Part shown: positions 55,324 to 62,046 of the stretch, in pieces
How the letters are laid out: each line of letters opens with the position of its first letter
Position numbering within the stretch: position 1 is the stretch's first letter
Source: CALMEH01 sp964548225
GTDB taxonomy: Bacteria > Acidobacteriota > Blastocatellia > Pyrinomonadales > Pyrinomonadaceae
Direction: 5' to 3'
NCBI GenBank assembly: GCA_964548225.1
Contig: CAZJQP010000007.1
Coordinates: forward strand, 1-64,000
Length of the DNA: 64,000 bases
Made by a program: the position numbers and the translations under genes
The notes under the pieces: model-generated
Databases searched by the model: none
Seen by the model: the letters and a program-made list of their open reading frames with translations, nothing else
What the model was told of the DNA's origin: nothing

Positions 55324-55468
55324 TAGTCGGATAAAAATAAACAAAGGAAATAACTTCTAAAATAATTGATAATTGATAATTGGAATTTGGTAATTATCGT
55401 GTAAAAATACGGCACATTATCAATTATTTCAGAGGTTTTAGTGAAAAGTAAGATTGTTTATCTACTTA
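55324..55468 (+). repeat. Long direct repeat, left copy
   Basis: About 145 bases starting TAGTCGGATAAAAATAAACA, with internal AATTGATAATTGATAAT and ATTATCAATTATT that can pair. It is repeated at 56041-56206; the two copies flank array 3 and an inverted-repeat element. Confidence 0.8.
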
Positions 55469-55594
55469 AAAAACCAAAAATGATTTGGCTGAATTTTTAC
55501 AAAATCATTCCTTTTTTTCATTTGCCGCCGCCGAAAAAACGGAAAGTTTGAGAAAGTATCTTTAATTAGTCAAAAAATATCAGATTTTTGCGTT

Positions 55595-55783
55595 TAAATT
55601 CCCTTCTTTTGCGACAAAAGAGTGGAAAAAAATTATAAAATTCCATTCTTTTGTAATAAAAGAGTGGAAAAAAATTATAAAAGAGTGGAATTTTATTTTT
55701 AGATTCCGAATTTTTATTTTTAAATTCCACTCTTTTGTCTTTAAATTCCGCTCTTTTATCTTTTAAATTTTGGGTAGTGAGCC
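55595..55783. repeat. 21-bp array 3: 9 AT-rich units
   Basis: Units start at 55595, 55616, 55637, 55658, 55679, 55700, 55721, 55742 and 55763. Some carry TAAATTCCACTCTTTTGTCT and others the inverse AAAAGAGTGGAA. The period is 21 without indels even though the array is very AT-rich; the last unit is degenerate. Its sequence is unrelated to arrays 1, 2 and B. Confidence 0.8.
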
Positions 55784-55799
55784 AAAATTAATGCTTTTT

Positions 55800-55996
55800 A
55801 AATTGCCACTAGCTTGAGCTAGTGGTTTAAGAGATAAAATAAGCGGCTTTAGCCGAATAAAAGAAAAAGAATCAATCATCCCTATCGCTTTAGCGCAAAG
55901 ATTGGGCTAAAGCCAAGCGGAATTTTTATTTTTTTCCTCTTTGGCTAAAGCCTTTTTTTCCTTTTGCAAACCACTAGCTCAAGCTAGTGGCAATTT
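55800..55996. repeat. Inverted-repeat element with 28-bp palindromic ends
   Basis: Left end 55800-55827 and right end 55969-55996 are perfect reverse complements (AAATTGCCACTAGCTTGAGC...), each nearly palindromic itself (CACTAGCTTGAGCTAGTG). Inside, GGCTTTAGCC and TTGGCTAAAGCC make further hairpins. A non-coding REP- or MITE-like element. Confidence 0.8.
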
Positions 55997-56040
55997 AAAA
56001 AATATTTCAAACAGCCTTATTTTTACTTCCCTCCGATAAA

Positions 56041-56206
56041 TAGTCGAACAAAAATAAACAAAGGAAATAACTTCTAAAATAATTGATAATTGATAATTGA
56101 AATTTGATAATTGTCGTGTAAATATACGGTAAATTATCAATTACTCATTATCAATTATCAATTATTTTAGAGGTGTTAGTGAAAAGTAATTTTGTCTATC
56201 CACTTA
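56041..56206 (+). repeat. Long direct repeat, right copy
   Basis: Second copy of the 55324-55468 repeat, with an extra 20 or so bases of ATTATCAATTA-type sequence. Ends in CTATCCACTTA. Confidence 0.8.
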
Positions 56207-56338
56207 ATTTTTTTATTTTTGCGTGCAAGAATAAATTTCTTGCATCGTTCTTGCTATTAGTGAATGCCTCTGCCGGAGAAATCGGGCAGAACGGAGAAAT
56301 CCGATTCACAAATTAAATCAAAGGAGCTTAGAACTTAT

Positions 56339-56950
56339 ATGGCACAATCTTTTTATCCAACAAACACGGGCGAATTTATTGCGTGGCTTGATAATTTTAT
56401 CACGGTCGCGCAAGCAAATCTGGTGGAATTGAATCTGACCGCAGATGATATTACCGCTTTGGAAAATTTGCGGAACAGTTTGACAACAAAACTGAACGCA
56501 AAGGTGGCAAAACGCGAGGCATCTGTGGCGGCGACGACCGATTTAAAGATTACCGAGAAACAAGGTCGCGGTTTAGTCGGTGGTTATAACCTTTTATTCA
56601 AATCGAATAAGAATGTCAGCGCAACTTTGCTTGAATCTTTGGGTTTGAATGCGAATGACGGCAATTTAACGCCGATTTCCGTTGTGCAACCGACAGATTT
56701 AGTCGTCGAAGGTCGTTCGAACGGCATCAATTATCTGAAATTTAACCGCAACGGCAACAATCCGGCAGTGAATTTTATAATTGAAGCCAAAGTCGGCGAA
56801 GAAACCGAGTATCATTTTATAAAAGTCCAATCCAGAACCCGTTTTCAACACAAAAATCAAACGCCCGGCGTGAGAGTTTTCTATCGTGTGAAGGCAGTTC
56901 ACGGCGATTTGGAAAGCGCGTATTCAAATGAAGCCGTGATTTATAACTAA
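56339..56950 (+). CDS. Helical/FnIII-like protein (second member)
   Basis: The start is placed at 56339 (MAQSFYPTNTGEF) since AAAGGAG precedes it at a good distance; an in-frame ATG at 56264 has no such site. The 203-residue protein begins with a helical domain (FIAWLDNFITVAQANLVELN, LTADDITALENL, about 12-65) and ends with an FnIII-like domain (INYLKFNRNGNN, VFYRVKAVHGDLES). It shares layout and helical pattern with 23493-24182. Both sides carry repeats: array 3 and a long direct repeat upstream, array D downstream. The function is unknown. Confidence 0.7.
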   Translation: MAQSFYPTNTGEFIAWLDNFITVAQANLVELNLTADDITALENLRNSLTTKLNAKVAKREASVAATTDLKITEKQGRGLVGGYNLLFKSNKNVSATLLESLGLNANDGNLTPISVVQPTDLVVEGRSNGINYLKFNRNGNNPAVNFIIEAKVGEETEYHFIKVQSRTRFQHKNQTPGVRVFYRVKAVHGDLESAYSNEAVIYN

Positions 56951-56954
56951 ATAA

Positions 56955-57112
56955 TGGCAGAAACACGACCGTAAGGGAGTGTGTCGTTGATAAAAATAGA
57001 AACACGACCGTAAAAGAATGTGTCATTGCAAATGAACACACTCCCTTACGGTCGTGTTTCTGCATTTTTTTGATAACACACTCCCTTACGGTCGTGTTTC
57101 TGCATTTTTTTG
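56955..57112. repeat. Degenerate array D related to B and C
   Basis: Two forward units (GCAGAAACACGACCGTAAGG) and two inverted ones (CCTTACGGTCGTGTTTCTGC) with spacings of 39 and 40 bases, so the strict 21-bp register is lost. The copies differ from B and C by the same changes (GACCGTAAGG for GCACGTTAGT), as expected if each cluster evolves as a unit. Confidence 0.85.
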
Positions 57113-57141
57113 ATAAAATAGAATATTTGAACATCAAATTT

Positions 57142-58320
57142 ATGAGAAAACTATCTATTTTTATTATCGCATTGGCAATTTTGGCGTTTGTCGGTTGTAA
57201 ATCTGCAAACGAACACGCCAATCATTCGACTAATTCAAACACGAATACCGCAAAACCCGAAAATCCTTCGACATATAAAGGTTTTCGCGCCGAATTAAAG
57301 TCAGAACCGGCGGTGATTGTGCCGAATCAGCCGGTAAAATTAATCGTTACGATTAGAGATGAAGCGAGCGCGATTGTAAAAGATTTGCAAATCGTTCACG
57401 AAAAGCCGCTCCATTTCTTGATTGTGTCCGATGATTTGGCGGAGTTTTATCATATTCATCCCGAACCGCAAGCCGACGGCACTTTAGCGACAGATTTTAC
57501 TTTCAAAAACGGCGGAAAATTTTTCGCGTATGCCGATTATACGCCGAAAGGTGCAACGCAAATCGTTGATCGTTTGCCTATCGAGATTGACGGCGCACAA
57601 AGAACGCCCGTGCCGCTCAAAGCAGATGAAAAATTAGAGAAAACACAAGAAAATCTGCGTGTTTTGATGAAGCCGGACAGCGAAATTGAATCGAATAAGG
57701 AAATGATGCTCAATTTTATGGTTTATGATGCAGCGACAAATAAACCTGTAACCGATTTGGAAAACTATTTAGGCGAAAAAGCTCATTTTGTCATCATTTC
57801 GGAAGACTTAAAAGACTTTGTTCACGCGCATCCAATGTCGGGAGATAACATTAAATCGGGCGAACATCAACACGATGAAAAAATTTCGGCAAATGCAGAA
57901 GTGCCGACCGTTTCGGCGCACGTTACTTTTCCGAATGCCGGACTTTATAAGGTTTTTATCGAAGTAAAACGTGGCGGAAAAGTTTCGGCAATTCCCTTTG
58001 TCGTCAATGTTAAGCAAGGAAAAACCGATAAAATCTTAACCGATACGAAAATTCCCGAAGGTTATTACAAAATTACTGTCAGCAAAGACGGTTTTGCGCC
58101 TTCGGAAGTAAATTTGAGCGGCGATAAAGGTGTGAAATTAGCTTTTTTGAGAGTTGATAAGGAAAATTGCGGCGACGAAATCGTTTTTAAAGATTTGAAT
58201 ATCAAGAAAAAACTTCCCGTCGGCGAAGTTGTCTTGATTGATATTCCAAAAGACAAAAAAGGCGAGATAAATTTCTCGTGCGGAATGGATATGTTGAAAG
58301 GAAAAATTGTCGTTCAATAG
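57142..58320 (+). CDS. Cupredoxin-domain lipoprotein
   Basis: The start is placed at 57142, where MRKLSIFIIALAILAFVGC gives a standard lipobox (Cys19). The 392-residue mature protein has two beta domains similar to YtkA/FixH-type modules (about 45-150 and 165-295; H-rich stretch EFYHIHPEP and FVHAHPMSG) and a C-terminal cupredoxin-like domain (about 310-392: VSKDGFAPSEVNLSG, C343, then SCGMDMLKGKIVVQ with C380, M382, M384). This domain is typical of exported copper carriers. The next gene is a copper-type P-ATPase. Confidence 0.8.
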   Translation: MRKLSIFIIALAILAFVGCKSANEHANHSTNSNTNTAKPENPSTYKGFRAELKSEPAVIVPNQPVKLIVTIRDEASAIVKDLQIVHEKPLHFLIVSDDLAEFYHIHPEPQADGTLATDFTFKNGGKFFAYADYTPKGATQIVDRLPIEIDGAQRTPVPLKADEKLEKTQENLRVLMKPDSEIESNKEMMLNFMVYDAATNKPVTDLENYLGEKAHFVIISEDLKDFVHAHPMSGDNIKSGEHQHDEKISANAEVPTVSAHVTFPNAGLYKVFIEVKRGGKVSAIPFVVNVKQGKTDKILTDTKIPEGYYKITVSKDGFAPSEVNLSGDKGVKLAFLRVDKENCGDEIVFKDLNIKKKLPVGEVVLIDIPKDKKGEINFSCGMDMLKGKIVVQ

Positions 58321-58524
58321 ACAACTTTCCAAAATAACGGTCTGAAAATGTGAGCGTTAAAGTTTTCAACGCAAAGACGCAAAGTGGCAAAGACGCAAAG
58401 TTTTGAAAATTTGTTTTTTTCGACGCAAGATTTTTCAGCCAAATAATCAATAAATCTTTGCGTCTTTGCGTCTTAGCGTCTTTGCGTTGAAAAAATCTTC
58501 GCTTTTATTTTGGAAAGTTGTCTA
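58318..58524. mobile_element. 207-bp MITE-like element with 20-bp perfect inverted ends
   Basis: Left end 58318-58337 (TAGACAACTTTCCAAAATAA) and right end 58505-58524 are perfect reverse complements, both starting in TA, as for TA-target elements. Inside is a hairpin of CGCAAAGA/TCTTTGCG octamers (58364-58400 with 58456-58492). No transposase. Its first TAG is the stop codon of the cupredoxin gene. Confidence 0.75.
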
Positions 58525-58534
58525 ATAATGAAAT

Positions 58535-58604
58535 TCACCACAAAGACACGAAGAACACAAAGTTTTTTTATTTTATCTTTGTGTTCTTTGTGTCTTTGTG
58601 GTGA
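58535..58604. repeat. 28-bp hairpin just before the P-type ATPase gene
   Basis: TCACCACAAAGACACGAAGA on the left pairs with TTTGTGTCTTTGTGGTGA on the right (one mismatch). It ends 6 bases before the first ATG of the ATPase. Confidence 0.8.
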
Positions 58605-58609
58605 AAATA

Positions 58610-60931
58610 ATGTGTTTTATGAATCAAAATCTCGTCCAACTTGGCAGAAAAAAACCGAAAGAAGAAGATTTTCAGACGTTTGTTGACCCTGTTTGCAAGA
58701 TGATTGTCAAACCTGAAACTTCAGCCGCGAAATTTGAATATAAAGGCGAGACTTTTTATTTCTGCGCGGTCGGATGTCTGAATAAATTTCGCCAAAATCC
58801 TGAAAAATTCTTACAAAAAGACACAAAACCTGAGCCAATGACAGTTTCGGAAGCGGAATATACTTGTCCGATGGATCCTGAAATCGTCCAAATTGGTCCC
58901 GGAATTTGTCCAATTTGCGGAATGGCTCTTGAACCGATGATTATTTCTCTGGATTCTGCGCCTGACCCCGAATATTTGGATATGAAACGCAGATTTTTGA
59001 TAAGTGCAATTCTGACTTTGCCGATTTTTGCGCTGGCAATGGCGGAAATGTTGCCGAATTTTCACAATTTTATTTCTGCGAAAACATCTGTCTGGATTCA
59101 ATTTATACTTTCTATTCCGGTTGTTTTATATTGCGGTTTTCCGTTTTTTGTTCGCGGTGTGCAATCCGTCAAAAATCTTTCGCCGAATATGTTCACGCTG
59201 ATTGCAATCGGCACGGGCGCGGCGTTTTTGTTTAGTGTTGTCGCGTTATTTTTTCCAAATTGGTTTCCGATGTCAATGCACGACGCGCATACTCATTCCA
59301 TTGCAGTTTATTTTGAAAGTGCGGCGGTAATTATCACACTTGTTCTTCTCGGACAGGTGCTTGAACTAAAAGCAAGAGCGCAAACTTCTTCGGCAATTAA
59401 AGAACTTTTGGGACTTGCGCCAAAAACCGCGACGGTTTTGTTTGAAGATGGAACGGAAAGCGAAATTCCGCTTGAAGATTTGCAAGCGGGCGCGACTTTA
59501 AGAGTCAAAGCAAACGAAAAAATCCCAACCGACGGCGTGATTATTGAAGGCGAAACCTTTGTAGATGAATCAATGGTTACGGGTGAGCCGATTGCGGTTG
59601 AAAAATTTGCCAATTCAAAGGTTATCGGCGGCACAATCAACGGCAATCGCTCGTTTTTAATGCGTGCGGAACGAGTCGGAAACGAAACTTTGCTGGCAAA
59701 TATCGTCCGAATGGTCGGCGAAGCGCAAAGAAGCCGCGCTCCGATTCAAAAATTGGCGGATGTCGTTTCGGCATATTTCGTTCCCGCCGTGATTTTGGTT
59801 GCTGTTGTTGCTTTTTTGGTTTGGTTTTTTGTCGGAAATACTGCTTTTGCAATAGTTTCGGCAGTTTCGGTTTTGATAATTGCCTGTCCGTGCGCGTTAG
59901 GTTTAGCAACGCCGATGTCAATTATGGTCGGCACGGGTTTTGGTGCAAAAAACGGAATTTTAATCAAAAAAGCCGAAGCGTTGGAAGTCTTTGAAAAGGT
60001 TAATTTGCTGGTTATTGACAAAACGGGAACGCTTACGGAAGGAAAACCCGTTGTTCAGTGCATAGTTCATAGTGCAAAGTTCATAGTTTCGGAAGAAGAT
60101 GTCTTGAAATATGCGGCTTCGTTGGAGAAATTGAGCGAACATCCGCTTGCGGCGGCGATTGTTGCGGCGGCGGAAGAGAGAAATTTGGAGCTTTTGGCGG
60201 TTTCGGATTTTCAATCTGAAACCGGCGTTGGAATTTCGGGAATTATTGGCGGAAAATCGGTCAAAGTCCAAAAACCAAAAGCCAAAAACCAAGCAATAAA
60301 TGAATTTTTAGCGAAAGGTTTGACGGTTGTCGAGGTTTTAATTGACGAAAATTCTGCCGGATTTATCGTCATCGCCGACAAAATTAAAGATTCAGCTTTG
60401 GAAGCGATAAAAAAACTTCACGAAAACGGTATCGAAGTCGTGATGATGACAGGCGACAATGCGAAAACTGCCGAATTTGTCGCTAAACAATTAAATATTG
60501 ATAAGTTTTTTGCCGAAGTTTTGCCGGCGGAAAAATCCGACAAAGTTTCAGAATTACAAAAACAAGGAAAAATCGTCGCTTTCGCGGGCGACGGTGTGAA
60601 CGACGCGCCCGCTTTGGCGCAAGCGCACGTCGGAATTGCTTTTGCAACAGGAACAGATGTCGCCATCGAATCGGCAGATTTAACTTTATTGAAATCAGAC
60701 TTAAACGGCATCATCAAAGCGCGAAATTTATCAATCGCGGTGATGAAAAATATCCGTCAAAATCTATTTTTCGCCTTTTTCTACAACATTTTAGGCGTTC
60801 CGCTTGCCGCCGGAGTTTTGTTTCCGATATTCGGGATTCTTTTAAGTCCGATGATTGCTTCGGCGGCAATGACTTTCAGTTCCGTTTCGGTTATTATGAA
60901 CGCTTTGAGGCTTAGGAAAATTGAACTTTGA
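58610..60931 (+). CDS. Copper-type P1B ATPase with YHS and HMBD metal domains
   Basis: Exports Cu(I) or a similar metal. About 773 residues; in-frame starts at 58598 (GTG), 58610 and 58619 cannot be separated, as none has a good ribosome site. It has no HMA domain; instead come a YHS domain (about 25-69: DPVCKMIVKPETSA, FCAVGCLNKF) and a heavy-metal-binding domain (YTCPMDPEI, GICPICGMALEP, about 84-109). Eight membrane helices follow, with CPC at 426-428, the phosphorylation site DKTGT (D470), HP near SEHPLAAAI and GDGVNDAPAL. Two heptamer repeats lie in loops of the nucleotide-binding domain. Confidence 0.92.
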   Translation: MCFMNQNLVQLGRKKPKEEDFQTFVDPVCKMIVKPETSAAKFEYKGETFYFCAVGCLNKFRQNPEKFLQKDTKPEPMTVSEAEYTCPMDPEIVQIGPGICPICGMALEPMIISLDSAPDPEYLDMKRRFLISAILTLPIFALAMAEMLPNFHNFISAKTSVWIQFILSIPVVLYCGFPFFVRGVQSVKNLSPNMFTLIAIGTGAAFLFSVVALFFPNWFPMSMHDAHTHSIAVYFESAAVIITLVLLGQVLELKARAQTSSAIKELLGLAPKTATVLFEDGTESEIPLEDLQAGATLRVKANEKIPTDGVIIEGETFVDESMVTGEPIAVEKFANSKVIGGTINGNRSFLMRAERVGNETLLANIVRMVGEAQRSRAPIQKLADVVSAYFVPAVILVAVVAFLVWFFVGNTAFAIVSAVSVLIIACPCALGLATPMSIMVGTGFGAKNGILIKKAEALEVFEKVNLLVIDKTGTLTEGKPVVQCIVHSAKFIVSEEDVLKYAASLEKLSEHPLAAAIVAAAEERNLELLAVSDFQSETGVGISGIIGGKSVKVQKPKAKNQAINEFLAKGLTVVEVLIDENSAGFIVIADKIKDSALEAIKKLHENGIEVVMMTGDNAKTAEFVAKQLNIDKFFAEVLPAEKSDKVSELQKQGKIVAFAGDGVNDAPALAQAHVGIAFATGTDVAIESADLTLLKSDLNGIIKARNLSIAVMKNIRQNLFFAFFYNILGVPLAAGVLFPIFGILLSPMIASAAMTFSSVSVIMNALRLRKIEL
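60055..60089. repeat. Heptamer repeat inside the ATPase gene (first)
   Basis: ATAGTTC, ATAGTGC, AAAGTTC and ATAGTTT in tandem code for CIVHSAKFIVS in the loop between the P-domain and N-domain. AAAGTTC heptamers recur upstream of the next gene. Confidence 0.7.
60268..60292. repeat. Heptamer repeat inside the ATPase gene (second)
   Basis: CCAAAAA, CCAAAAG, CCAAAAA and CCAA code for QKPKAKNQ near the end of the N-domain. Confidence 0.65.
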
Positions 60932-60937
60932 ACTTTG

Positions 60938-60999
60938 ATTTTTGATTTTTGATTTTTTCCATACGTCAAAGTTCAAAGTTCAAAGTTCAAAGTTCAAAA
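60938..60999. repeat. Two heptamer arrays before the isoaspartyl peptidase gene
   Basis: TTTTGAT heptamers (60938-60957) and AAAGTTC heptamers (60967-60999), with the inner part of each partly complementary. The second array runs to within 12 bases of the ATG. Confidence 0.8.
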
Positions 61000-61003
61000 A
61001 ATT

Positions 61004-61948
61004 ATGAAAAAAATAGCTCTGGCAATTCACGGCGGCGCAGGAACGATTCTCAAAAGTGAGATGACTGACGCGCTGGAGAAAGAATATCGGCACGGATTGG
61101 AAAAAGCTCTGCGAAAAGGTTTCAGCGTTTTGCAAAGAGGTGATTCCGCGCTCGATGCGGTTGAAACTGCCGTTGTTGAATTGGAGAATTTTCCGCTTTT
61201 TAATGCGGGGAAAGGTTCGGTTTTTACACACGAAGGCAAAATTGAAATGGACGCTTGCATTATGGATGGCGCAAATTTGAAATCGGGCGCGGTTGCTTTC
61301 GTCAAAAATGTCAAAAATCCTATAAAATTGGCGCGTCTGGTGATGGAAAAAACCGAACATTGTCTGCTTGCGGGCGAAGGCGCAAACGAATTTGCACACG
61401 AATTGAAAGTAGAGTTTGAAGCGGACGAATATTTTTTCACCGAACACCGCTATCTGCAACTCCTCAAAGCCATCGAAGAAAATCGCGTCCAACTCGACCA
61501 CACTTCAAATCAAAAATCAAAAATCAAAAATCAAAAATCCATCGGAACTGTCGGCGCAGTAGCGTGCGATTTAAACGGAAATGTCGCCGCCGCGACTTCA
61601 ACCGGCGGAATGACCAACAAAAAGTTCGGACGCATCGGCGATACGCCAATTATCGGCGCGGGAAATTACGCCGCAAACGAAACGTGCGCCGTTTCCTGCA
61701 CCGGACACGGCGAATTTTTTATGCTTGGTGTTACCGCTTACGATGTGGCGGCGCGTATGAAATATAAAAAATTAAGTTTGGCAGAAGCCTCAGCCGAAGC
61801 ACTCGAACATTTGACACAAATCGGCGGCGAAGGTGGTTTTATCGCCGTTGATTCTGCCGGAAATGTCGCTTTGCCATTCAATTCTGAAGGAATGTATCGC
61901 GCTTTTATGACTGCGAGTGGCGATTTGAAAGTTGAGATTTACCGATAA
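61004..61948 (+). CDS. iaaA: Isoaspartyl peptidase / plant-type L-asparaginase
   Basis: A 314-residue Ntn-hydrolase that splits beta-aspartyl dipeptides and asparagine. It is made as a precursor which cuts itself before the catalytic Thr, here T182 in GTVGAVACD. Other motifs are HGGAGTI (N-terminus), NAGKGSVFT, TSTGGMTNK (near 200) and GHGEFFM. Right before the cut site the chain has SNQKSKIKNQKS, coded by heptamer repeats, in the disordered tail of the alpha subunit. The convergent neighbour codes for cyanophycin synthetase; beta-Asp-Arg is the breakdown product of cyanophycin, so the two may work on one polymer. Confidence 0.92.
   Translation: MKKIALAIHGGAGTILKSEMTDALEKEYRHGLEKALRKGFSVLQRGDSALDAVETAVVELENFPLFNAGKGSVFTHEGKIEMDACIMDGANLKSGAVAFVKNVKNPIKLARLVMEKTEHCLLAGEGANEFAHELKVEFEADEYFFTEHRYLQLLKAIEENRVQLDHTSNQKSKIKNQKSIGTVGAVACDLNGNVAAATSTGGMTNKKFGRIGDTPIIGAGNYAANETCAVSCTGHGEFFMLGVTAYDVAARMKYKKLSLAEASAEALEHLTQIGGEGGFIAVDSAGNVALPFNSEGMYRAFMTASGDLKVEIYR
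61506..61540. repeat. Heptamer repeat inside the isoaspartyl peptidase gene
   Basis: Five CAAAAAT-type heptamers. The same heptamer, reversed, lies upstream of the gene at 60938-60957. Codes for the linker before the self-cleavage site. Confidence 0.8.
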
Positions 61949-61963
61949 CACAAGATAAATTTC

Positions 61964-62037
61964 AGCCACGAACAAACACGAAACATCACGAAATATTTTA
62001 AGCCGATTTTCGTGTTTTTTTGTGTTTGTTCGTGGCT
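61964..62037. terminator. Long hairpin between convergent genes
   Basis: AGCCACGAACAAACACGAAA pairs with TGTGTTTGTTCGTGGCT and inner TTTCGTG. It is likely to end transcription from both sides, although U-runs are poor. Confidence 0.6.
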
Positions 62038-62046
62038 AATTGTCTT

